Shown piece by piece: positions 1-6,087 of a stretch of 8,282 bases of DNA. Source of the stretch: Oscillospiraceae bacterium (GTDB lineage Bacteria; Bacillota_A; Clostridia; Oscillospirales; Ruminococcaceae). The stretch is from NCBI GenBank assembly GCA_017414145.1, contig JAFPQL010000129.1:1-8282 (forward strand), written 5' to 3'. Below the pieces are notes generated by a model. The model saw nothing but the letters and a program-made list of their open reading frames with translations, did no database searches and had not been told where the DNA came from. Each line of letters starts with the position of its first letter. The first letter of the stretch is position 1. The position numbers and the translations under genes are program-made.

Positions 1-274
1 GCCGAAGCTGGCGATTCTCGATGAAACGGATTCCGGTCTGGATGTTGATGCGGTGAAAACCGTTTCGTCCGGCATCGCGGAATATCGCAGAAACTGCGGC
101 GGCTCTCTGCTGATTATTACGCATAACACGAAGATTCTCGATGCGCTGTCCGTGGACGGCGTCCACATCCTCGCAGACGGCAGAATTGTCAAAGAGGGCG
201 GCGCGGAGCTGATTCCGGAAATCAGCAAAAACGGGTTTCAGCTGCTGACCGGAAAGGGCAGGGAGGCAATATGA
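1..274 (+). CDS. sufC: SufC, Fe-S cluster assembly ATPase (3' part)
   Basis: This is the last 90 codons of the ABC-type ATPase of the SUF iron-sulfur assembly complex; the gene continues upstream of the window. SufC is a cytosolic ATPase that binds SufB and SufD and drives conformational change during cluster assembly, and it is not itself a transporter. Reading from base 2, the fragment opens on Walker B (LAILDE, Asp and Glu at fragment residues 7-8). The D-loop SGLD follows directly, and the H-loop His (IITHN) is at residue 41. The ILDETDSGLD string is close to the SufC hallmark ILDEIDSGLD and separates it from ordinary transporter ATPases. Walker A and the ABC signature are not in view. 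The stop at 272-274 overlaps the sufB ATG (ATGA), so the two are translationally coupled. A GTG at 53 is internal, not a start. Confidence 0.95.
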   Translation, partial: PKLAILDETDSGLDVDAVKTVSSGIAEYRRNCGGSLLIITHNTKILDALSVDGVHILADGRIVKEGGAELIPEISKNGFQLLTGKGREAI

Positions 275-1680
275 AAGAAAAAACGCAGGTTGCCGATATC
301 GACCGCTCGCTGTATGATTTCCGGTATGACGAGGACAGTGCCGACTTTCTGAGCAGCGGCATCACGCCGGAGATTATCTCCGAAATTTCGGACGAAAAGA
401 ATGATCCGGATTGGATGCGCGCATTCCGTCTGCATTCGCTCGACATCTTTACGCGGATGAAAATGCCGGTCTGGGGGCCGCCGGTGGACGGGCTTGACAT
501 GGAGCATATCGTTACCTATATCCGGCCGAAATCGCGCATGAACACCGACTGGAACAATGTGCCGGCGCATATCAAGGAGACTTTTGAGCGCCTCGGCATC
601 CCGCAGGCAGAGCGGGAGTCGCTGGCGGGTGTCGGCGCACAGTATGACAGCGAGCTGGTCTACCACAATGTCCGGAAGGAGGTCGCGGAATCCGGCGTCG
701 TGTATACGGATCTGGAAAGCGCGATGCACGATCCGGCCTATGCGGAGATCATCCGCCGCCATTTCATGAAGCTCGTCCCGCCGACCGATCACAAGTTCGC
801 GGCGCTGCACGGCGCGGTCTGGTCGGGCGGCTCCTTTGTGTATGTCCCGGCGGGTGTGCAGCTCGAAATCCCGCTGCAATCCTACTTCCGGCTGAATGCG
901 AAGGGCGCCGGACAGTTTGAGCATACGCTGATTATTCTGGAGGAAAACAGCTCGCTGCACTTCATCGAGGGCTGCTCCGCGCCGAAATACTACGAGGCGG
1001 GACTGCACGCCGGCTGTGTTGAGCTGTATGTCGGAAAGAACGCAAAGCTGCGCTATTCGACGATTGAGAACTGGTCGAAAAATATGTATAACCTCAACAC
1101 AAAGCGTGCGCTGGTCGAGGAGGGCGGCCGCATCGAATGGGTGTCCGGCAGCTTCGGCTCTCATGTCTCCTACCTCTACCCGATGAGCATTCTGAACGGC
1201 CGCGGTGCTGCGGCGGAATTCACCGGCATCACCTTTGCGGGCGCCGGACAGAATCTCGATACCGGTGCGAAAATCGTACACAATGCGCCGGAAACATCTT
1301 CGCATATCGACACGAAATCCATTTCCAAGAGCGGCGGCGTCAGCACCTTCCGGAGCGCGGTTGTCGTCAAGGAGCAGGCGGTCGGCAGCCGGTCATCGGT
1401 GAGCTGTGAATCGCTGATGCTCGACGATCTTTCCCGCTCCGACACCATTCCGGTCATGGATATCCGCACGGACAAGGCCGACATCGGCCATGAGGCGAAA
1501 ATCGGCAGAATCAGCGATGAAGCGGTGTTTTATCTGATGTCCCGCGGCATGGACGAGCAGACGGCGCGTGCGATGATCGTCAGCGGCTTTGCGGACAATG
1601 TGTCCAAGGAGCTGCCGCTGGAATACGCGGTGGAAATGAACAATCTCATCCGTCTGGAAATGACGGGCACGATCGGGTAA
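271..1680 (+). CDS. sufB: SufB, Fe-S cluster scaffold protein
   Basis: This is a full-length 469-residue SufB (family about 465-495), the scaffold on which the SUF system builds Fe-S clusters in the cytosol as part of SufBCD. The start ATG at 271 is preceded by GGGAGG at 261-266 and overlaps the sufC stop. The middle of the protein is the expected beta-helix. The conserved EGCSAPKY segment has Cys235. The C-terminal core has Cys379 in SVSCESLML and His407-Glu408 in IGHEAKIG. By alignment from memory, Cys379 and Glu408 correspond to E. coli Cys405 and Glu434, the residues implicated in cluster formation at the SufB-SufD interface. The C-terminal helices (VFYLMSRGM, then ELPLEYAVEMNNLI) are those that contact SufC. 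No key residue seems missing. A 10-base gap leads to sufD. Confidence 0.97.
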   Translation: MKEKTQVADIDRSLYDFRYDEDSADFLSSGITPEIISEISDEKNDPDWMRAFRLHSLDIFTRMKMPVWGPPVDGLDMEHIVTYIRPKSRMNTDWNNVPAHIKETFERLGIPQAERESLAGVGAQYDSELVYHNVRKEVAESGVVYTDLESAMHDPAYAEIIRRHFMKLVPPTDHKFAALHGAVWSGGSFVYVPAGVQLEIPLQSYFRLNAKGAGQFEHTLIILEENSSLHFIEGCSAPKYYEAGLHAGCVELYVGKNAKLRYSTIENWSKNMYNLNTKRALVEEGGRIEWVSGSFGSHVSYLYPMSILNGRGAAAEFTGITFAGAGQNLDTGAKIVHNAPETSSHIDTKSISKSGGVSTFRSAVVVKEQAVGSRSSVSCESLMLDDLSRSDTIPVMDIRTDKADIGHEAKIGRISDEAVFYLMSRGMDEQTARAMIVSGFADNVSKELPLEYAVEMNNLIRLEMTGTIG

Positions 1681-1690
1681 GGAGCGGACG

Positions 1691-2566
1691 ATGGTGAAAC
1701 AGTACAATCAGCTCCCGTCACCGACCTTTTCGTGGCTCGATGTGAACGGGACGGAGCGTGAAGCATATGAGAATCCTGCGGAGCAGGTTACGGTTTCCGC
1801 AGCGGACGGCCCCGCAGTGCGGAAGGACATCCGGCAGAGCACGGATCTGGTGATCCGCGGCGGGACATCGCCGCTGCTGGCCGTCATGCACCTGCACGGC
1901 GGCGGAATGAATGTCCGGACGACCGTTCATGCGGGCGCCGGCGAACAGCTGAAGCTGGTGCAGATTTTTACCGGCGGTGCGCTGATCTCGGAGGTGCAGG
2001 CGGAGCTTGCAGAAAACGCGTCACTGGAGCTGGTGCAGATTGATCTGGACTGTGCGGACGCGGTCAGCGGCGCTGCTGTGAATCTGAACGGCAGGAATGC
2101 CGCATTTACTTCGTATTTTGGCTATCAGCTCTCCGGCAGCCACAAGCTGGACATCAACCTCAATATGGTGCAGTACGGGAAAAAGACCCGTGCTTCCGCC
2201 GAGGTGAAGGGCGTGCTGCGCGGGCAGGCGGACAAGTTGTTCCGCGGGACGATTGACTTCCGGAAGGGGGCGTCGGGCAGCGCGGGCACCGAGCGCGAGG
2301 AGGTGCTGCTGCTGGATGAAACCGTGCGGAACCGGACTGTTCCGGTCATTCTCTGCGCGGAGGACGATGTTGCCGGTTCTCACGGCGCGACGATCGGCCG
2401 GATCGACCCGGCACAGATCTTTTATATGCAGTCCCGCGGCGTGCCGGAATCGGAAATCTATGAGATTCTTGCGTGGTCGAAGCTCAGCAGCATCATCCGG
2501 CAGATCGGGGATGCGGAAACCGAGCAGGCCGTGAAGAATCTGCTCGGAAGGGGAGAAACGGAATGA
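1691..2566 (+). CDS. sufD: SufD, SufBCD complex subunit (short form)
   Basis: This SufB paralogue partners SufB and SufC in the cluster-assembly complex; in E. coli SufD is linked to iron acquisition and to the interface where the cluster forms. The ATG at 1691 follows AAGGAG at 1679-1684 with good spacing. The protein has 291 residues, well short of the roughly 420-440 of E. coli and B. subtilis SufD. It seems to lack much of the N-terminal helical region and keeps the beta-helix core and C-terminal helices. His231 in AGSHGATIG matches the conserved SufD His (His360 in E. coli, by memory). The Cys often found two residues before that His is Gly here. The YMQSRGVPESEIYEIL segment is the SufC-binding helix region. 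The stop at 2564-2566 overlaps the sufS ATG. Its order after sufB and its SHGAT motif favour SufD over a second SufB. Confidence 0.93.
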   Translation: MVKQYNQLPSPTFSWLDVNGTEREAYENPAEQVTVSAADGPAVRKDIRQSTDLVIRGGTSPLLAVMHLHGGGMNVRTTVHAGAGEQLKLVQIFTGGALISEVQAELAENASLELVQIDLDCADAVSGAAVNLNGRNAAFTSYFGYQLSGSHKLDINLNMVQYGKKTRASAEVKGVLRGQADKLFRGTIDFRKGASGSAGTEREEVLLLDETVRNRTVPVILCAEDDVAGSHGATIGRIDPAQIFYMQSRGVPESEIYEILAWSKLSSIIRQIGDAETEQAVKNLLGRGETE

Positions 2567-3780
2567 ACCGGCAGGATTTTCCGGTTTTTGCGGCATATCC
2601 GGAGCTGGTCTACCTCGACAGCGCCGCGACCGCGCAGAAGCCGCGCTGTGTGACCGATGCCGTTCAGCGGTATTATCATGAGGAGAACGCAAACCCGCTG
2701 CGCGGGCTGTACGGGCTGAGCGTCCGGGCGACCGAGGCCTACGAAAACGCCCGCGACGCCGTGCGGGACTTCCTGCACGCGGGCAGCCGGCGGGAGATCG
2801 TGTTCACGCGGAACGCGACCGAGAGCCTGAACCTGATTGCCTACAGCTATGCCGGTGCGCGGCTGTGCCGCTGCGACGAAATCCTGATCTGCATCTCCGA
2901 GCATCACAGCAATCTGGTGCCGTGGCAGATCGTCTCGCAGAGAACCGGCGCAAAGCTGCGCTTTCTGGAGTGTGAACCGGACGGCTCCTATTCGCCGGAG
3001 GCGCTGCGGGCTGCCCTGACGCCGCATACAAAGATCTTTGCGGCGGCGCAGGTTTCCAATGTGCTCGGACGCCTGAACCCGATCCGGGCGTTCGCGGAGA
3101 TCTGTCACCGCAACGGGACGCTGATCGTCTGCGACGGCACGCAGAGTGTGCCGCATATGCCGGTCGATGTGCAGGCGCTGGATGTGGACTTTTTTGCGTT
3201 TTCCGGCCACAAGATGTATGCCCCGATGGGCATCGGCGTGCTGTACGGCAGGGAGGCGCTGCTGCGGGAGATGCCGCCGTTTCTGTCCGGCGGCGAGATG
3301 ATTGAGTCGGTGCAGCGGGAAAGCTCTACCTACGCGGAGCTGCCGCATAAATTTGAAGCCGGAACGGTCAATGTCGGCGGCGCGGCCGGACTGCACGCGG
3401 CAATCCGTTATCTTCATCAGATCGGCTTTGACGCGATTCAGCAGCATGAGCAGGCGCTGACGGCGCTGGCTGTCTCGGAGATGCGGCAGATTCCCGGCGT
3501 CCGGATGCTCGGCCCCGCGGATGCCGCTGACCGTCACGGCATTGTCTCATTCACCGTGGAAGGTGTGCATCCGCACGATATTGCAGCCGTTTTTGACGCG
3601 GACGGAATCGCCGTGCGCGCAGGACATCACTGCGCACAGCCGCTGCATCAGTTCCTGGGCGTGCCGTCCACAGCCCGTATGAGCATCGGGCTCTACAACG
3701 ATGAACACGATATCGAACGGTTCATCACAACCCTGAAAACCGTGAGGAGGCGCATGGGATATGACCGGACAGATTTATAA
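2563..3780 (+). CDS. sufS: SufS, group II cysteine desulfurase
   Basis: This is a 405-residue PLP enzyme (E. coli SufS has 406) that converts L-cysteine to alanine and leaves a persulfide on its active-site Cys. The open frame extends upstream to a GTG at 2473, but the start is the ATG at 2563: it overlaps the sufD stop as ATGA, has GGGGAG at 2550-2555, and gives the normal SufS N-terminus (YLDSAATAQKP). Seen motifs: His115 in SEHHSN (stacks on PLP), Asp191 in CDGTQS, Schiff-base Lys217 in FSGHKMYAP, catalytic Cys357 in RAGHHCAQP, and Arg372 in ARMS for substrate carboxylate binding. The RAGHHCAQP loop marks the SufS (group II) type rather than IscS. The downstream neighbour SufU is its expected persulfide acceptor. 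The last 20 bases overlap sufU in another frame, giving a tail (MGYDRTDL) that is probably not functionally constrained. Confidence 0.97.
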   Translation: MNRQDFPVFAAYPELVYLDSAATAQKPRCVTDAVQRYYHEENANPLRGLYGLSVRATEAYENARDAVRDFLHAGSRREIVFTRNATESLNLIAYSYAGARLCRCDEILICISEHHSNLVPWQIVSQRTGAKLRFLECEPDGSYSPEALRAALTPHTKIFAAAQVSNVLGRLNPIRAFAEICHRNGTLIVCDGTQSVPHMPVDVQALDVDFFAFSGHKMYAPMGIGVLYGREALLREMPPFLSGGEMIESVQRESSTYAELPHKFEAGTVNVGGAAGLHAAIRYLHQIGFDAIQQHEQALTALAVSEMRQIPGVRMLGPADAADRHGIVSFTVEGVHPHDIAAVFDADGIAVRAGHHCAQPLHQFLGVPSTARMSIGLYNDEHDIERFITTLKTVRRRMGYDRTDL

Positions 3781-4210
3781 TGAAGTGCTGCTCGACCACA
3801 ATCTGCATCCGCAGCATCTGCACGAGCTGCCCGCGGCGACCTGTTCGCACGCAGGCGTGAATCCGAGCTGCGGCGATGAGATCACGCTGCATCTGAAGCT
3901 CGCGGACGGCATTGTCCAGAGCGGTTCCTTTACCGGAATCGGCTGTGCGATTTCGCAGGCATCCGCAGATATCATGCTCGACCTCATCATTGGCAGAAGC
4001 CTTGCGGACGCCAGACGCCTGTCCGGTCTGTTCATGAAGATGATTGCCGGAGAGATCACGGACGCGGAGCTGGAGGAGCTGGAGGAAGCGGGCGCGCTGC
4101 AAAACATCGCAAAGATGCCTGCGCGTGTAAAATGTGCCGTGCTTGCGTGGAAAACACTCGATCATCTGCTGGATGATGCCGGAGAGAAAGGGGATACGGA
4201 CTGCCCATGA
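3761..4210 (+). CDS. sufU: SufU, zinc-dependent sulfurtransferase
   Basis: This is a 149-residue IscU-fold protein of the Gram-positive SufU type. It accepts the persulfide sulfur from SufS by zinc-ligand exchange and passes it on to SufBCD and other acceptors. The ligand set is complete: Cys37 and Asp39 in NPSCGDEI, Cys62 in GIGCAIS, and Cys125 in RVKCAVLAW, matching Cys41, Asp43, Cys66 and Cys128 of B. subtilis SufU (from memory). The stretch between about residues 79 and 120 is longer than in IscU and contains the SufU-specific insertion. It also lacks the LPPVK motif of IscU, so it is not a classical scaffold. The ATG at 3761 has GAGGAGG at 3744-3750, inside sufS. Its stop overlaps the ATG of the following regulator. 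Confidence 0.95.
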   Translation: MTGQIYNEVLLDHNLHPQHLHELPAATCSHAGVNPSCGDEITLHLKLADGIVQSGSFTGIGCAISQASADIMLDLIIGRSLADARRLSGLFMKMIAGEITDAELEELEEAGALQNIAKMPARVKCAVLAWKTLDHLLDDAGEKGDTDCP

Positions 4211-4641
4211 AATTCACAACAAAAGCAGAATACGGTCTGGCTGCGCTGACAGACATCGCCATCCATACCGGACAGGGCAGGATGACGACAACCGCCGAAA
4301 TTGCGCAGCGCCAGAACATTTCTCCGAAGTATCTGGAGCAGATTCTGCTGTTGCTGCGGCAGGCCAGTCTGATCCGTGCCGTCAAGGGGCAGAAGGGCGG
4401 CTATTCGCTGGCTGTTCCCGCGCACGCAATCCGGATTTCCGAGGTGCTGAACGCATTGGACAACAGCATTCTGGCGGATGCGGCGGAATGCGATGCGGAA
4501 AGCGGCTTCCGCCGGAATGTCAAGGCCTGCCTGTGGGATAAGATGAACGGGCTGATGCGCGATTACACCGAACATATGACGCTGTCCGATCTGCTGGAGC
4601 AGTATCTCTGTTCGGATGAGAACAGGATGTATGTGATATGA
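4207..4641 (+). CDS. Rrf2-family transcriptional regulator (IscR/CymR-like)
   Basis: This is a 144-residue winged-helix DNA-binding protein. The N-terminus (MKFTTKAEYGLAALTDIA), the recognition-helix region ISPKYLEQIL (about residues 39-48) and the wing KGQKGGYSLA (about 60-69) are diagnostic of the Rrf2 family, which includes IscR (Fe-S sensor) and CymR (cysteine sensor). The IscR cluster ligands (three Cys and one His) are only partly present: Cys95 and Cys108, 13 residues apart as in the outer IscR pair, with no middle Cys and Asp111 where IscR has His. Cys135 is a further, non-canonical Cys. The tail ending NRMYVI recalls CymR. The start is fixed by the ATGA overlap with sufU; the Shine-Dalgarno is weak (AAGGGG at 4188-4193, about 13 bases upstream), so coupling is likely needed. 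Last-but-one in the suf operon, it most likely autoregulates it; which signal it senses is open. Confidence 0.9.
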   Translation: MKFTTKAEYGLAALTDIAIHTGQGRMTTTAEIAQRQNISPKYLEQILLLLRQASLIRAVKGQKGGYSLAVPAHAIRISEVLNALDNSILADAAECDAESGFRRNVKACLWDKMNGLMRDYTEHMTLSDLLEQYLCSDENRMYVI

Positions 4642-4654
4642 CAGGCGGCACAGG

Positions 4655-5716
4655 ATGCAGCGCGTAATCGTCGGGATGTCCGGCGGGGTAGACAGCGCGG
4701 TGACGGCGTATCTGCTGCAATGCGGCGGCTATGAGGTCATCGGCGTGACGCTCCGGACATGGCTGTCCGCGGACGGAACGGAGAGCCGCTGCTGCGAGAT
4801 ATCGGACGCGCAGCGCATCTGCGACAGCCTCGGCATTCCGTATTATGTGCGGAGCTGTCTGTCAGAATTCCGGCAGGAGATCACAGAGCCGTTCGTGCGG
4901 GAATATCTGGCCGGCAGGACGCCGAATCCGTGCGTGATCTGCAACGGCTGCATCAAGTGGCAGAAGCTCATCGAGGCCGCGGATGCGATGCACGCGGACT
5001 GGCTGGCGACGGGACATTATGCGTCGGTGCGCCGGCTCGCAAACGGCAGATACACCGTACAGCGGGGCGCGTTCAGCGAAAAGGATCAGTCGTATATGCT
5101 GTACCGTCTGACGCAGGCGCAGCTCAGCCGGACGCTGATGCCGCTGGGGCAGCTTTCAAAGGCAGAGGTACGGGAAATTGCGAAAACCGCCGGAATTCCG
5201 GTTGCGGAGAAGCCGGATTCACAGGAAATCTGCTTTGTCACAGACGGCAGATACGCGGATTATGTGGAAGAACACGCCGGACAGCCGCTGCCGGGAGAAG
5301 GGGACTTCGTGGATGCTTGCGGGCAGATACTCGGACGGCACCAGGGCATTCACCGCTACACGGTCGGACAGCGGAAGGGTCTGGGCATTGCAGTCGGACA
5401 GCCGGTCTATGTGCAGAAGATTGATGCCGCGGCGAACCGGATTGTGCTGGGAGACGCAGCATCCCTGCGGACGGACACGGTGCTGTGCGGCGACCTGCAT
5501 TTCATGGGAATGCGGGAACCGGCAGCAGGGGAAACCTTTGCGGCGGAAGTGAAGATCCGGTATCATCATCCGGCGCAGGATGCGGTATGTGAGATGCTGA
5601 CAGACGGGCGGCTGCGGGTCAGGTTCCGGCAGCCGGTCAGAGCGGCAGCGCCGGGACAGTCGGCGGTATTTTATGACCGCAGCGGCTGTGTACTGGGCGG
5701 CGGAATCATCGGATAA
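4655..5716 (+). CDS. mnmA: MnmA, tRNA-specific 2-thiouridylase
   Basis: This is a 353-residue MnmA (family about 350-380), which adenylates U34 of Glu, Gln and Lys tRNAs and inserts sulfur to make 2-thiouridine. The ATP-binding PP-loop SGGVDS is at residues 9-14. Cys96 in NPCVICN and Cys193 in DSQEICF correspond to E. coli catalytic Cys102 and Cys199. Cys93 adds a CxxC arrangement (Cys93-x-x-Cys96), with Cys99 three residues on. The TGHYA (119-123), FSEKDQSYML (about 140-149) and YTVGQRKGLG (about 235-244) segments are typical MnmA, and the C-terminal beta-barrel domain is present. The start ATG at 4655 follows AGGCGG at 4643-4648, 13 bases after the regulator's stop. It is the last operon gene, so its sulfur source is probably SufS/SufU. 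The intergenic terminator lies about 80 bases past its stop. Confidence 0.97.
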   Translation: MQRVIVGMSGGVDSAVTAYLLQCGGYEVIGVTLRTWLSADGTESRCCEISDAQRICDSLGIPYYVRSCLSEFRQEITEPFVREYLAGRTPNPCVICNGCIKWQKLIEAADAMHADWLATGHYASVRRLANGRYTVQRGAFSEKDQSYMLYRLTQAQLSRTLMPLGQLSKAEVREIAKTAGIPVAEKPDSQEICFVTDGRYADYVEEHAGQPLPGEGDFVDACGQILGRHQGIHRYTVGQRKGLGIAVGQPVYVQKIDAAANRIVLGDAASLRTDTVLCGDLHFMGMREPAAGETFAAEVKIRYHHPAQDAVCEMLTDGRLRVRFRQPVRAAAPGQSAVFYDRSGCVLGGGIIG

Positions 5717-5728
5717 AAGCGGCTGCCG

Positions 5729-6068
5729 TTTCCTAAAGTCTGCCACCGGCGAAATCGGAACACAGCCGCACTTCGCCCCGATAGAACCATACAAAAAGCA
5801 CCGGCGCCGCCATTTATTTCAATGGAAGCGCCGGTTTCTGTAAAATAAGGTATCCGCTACGCGGATGCTATTAAGGAATGGGGCTCTCTATCGCAGAGCC
5901 CCAAGCCCGCAGAGCTCTTCTTATGCGGGGGTATTTCGCCGCCTGCGGGCGGCGACTTAGGGCTCTGCCCTAAGAACCCGCGAGCTTTTTGAAAAAAGCT
6001 CGACCAAAAACTTTAGTTTGGGGTGCAGCCTAACGCTCCGGTTCGCCCCGCAGAGAACTTTAGGAGTG
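5729..6068. repeat. Intergenic multi-hairpin, MITE/REP-like block
   Basis: This gene-free stretch is packed with short inverted repeats. From left to right after the terminator: ATCCGC/GCGGAT (5852-5857/5861-5866); GGGGCTCT/AGAGCCCC (5880-5887/5895-5902); CCCGCA/TGCGGG (5906-5911/5924-5929); CGCCGCC/GGCGGCG (5937-5943/5948-5954); CTTAGGGC/GCCCTAAG (5956-5963/5967-5974); CGAGCTTTTT/AAAAAGCTCG (5981-5990/5993-6002); CCAAA/TTTGG (6004-6008/6017-6021); and a looser GGGGTG/CGCCCC (6020-6025/6044-6049). CGCAGAG occurs three times (5892, 5908, 6049). A perfect 9-bp inverted repeat, TCCTAAAGT (5731-5739) and ACTTTAGGA (6057-6065), brackets the block, and 8-bp direct repeats GGCTGCCG lie just outside (5721-5728, 6069-6076). 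No protein is supported. The layout fits a non-autonomous mobile or REP-type element, but a conserved structured RNA is possible. The hairpins are directly seen; the element boundaries are inferred. Confidence 0.55.
5793..5840. terminator. Probable bidirectional intrinsic terminator
   Basis: A long hairpin sits between the convergent mnmA (+) and macro-domain (-) genes. The outer stem is ACCGGCGC (5800-5807) with GCGCCGGT (5828-5835), 8 bp. After a 2x2 internal loop, an inner stem CCATT (5810-5814) pairs with AATGG (5821-5825) around a 6-base loop. Five A residues lie before it (5793-5797), so a minus-strand transcript gets the hairpin followed by GCTTTTTG, a good U tract. In the plus direction the tail is only TTTCTGT, so termination of the suf operon here may be weaker. 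It lies inside the inverted-repeat-bracketed block described separately. Confidence 0.75.
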
Positions 6069-6087
6069 GGCTGCCGGCACGGCCTGA

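Noticed and set aside
238..1305. Long minus-strand open frame (355 codons) opposite sufB
   Set aside because: It is antisense to a clear full-length SufB, and its translation is rich in Arg, His and Asp with no recognisable motif. It is a by-product of GC-rich codon use.
2473..2562. 30-residue N-terminal extension of SufS from a GTG
   Set aside because: It overlaps sufD deeply, and the ATG at 2563 has a good ribosome site and yields the family-standard length and N-terminus.
2458..3537. Long minus-strand open frame (359 codons) opposite sufD/sufS
   Set aside because: It lies antisense across two confirmed genes, has an Arg-rich composition and no domain, and shows no separate promoter or ribosome site.
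5719..5769. GCGGCTG (5719-5725) and CAGCCGC (5763-5769) as an mnmA terminator
   Set aside because: The stem is 7 bp with a loop of about 37 bases and no following T run; the hairpin at 5800-5835 is a much better candidate.
5851..6049. CRISPR array or tRNA in the repeat-rich gap
   Set aside because: The repeats are different inverted repeats rather than identical direct repeats with even spacers, and no cloverleaf with a CCA-ready acceptor stem is present.
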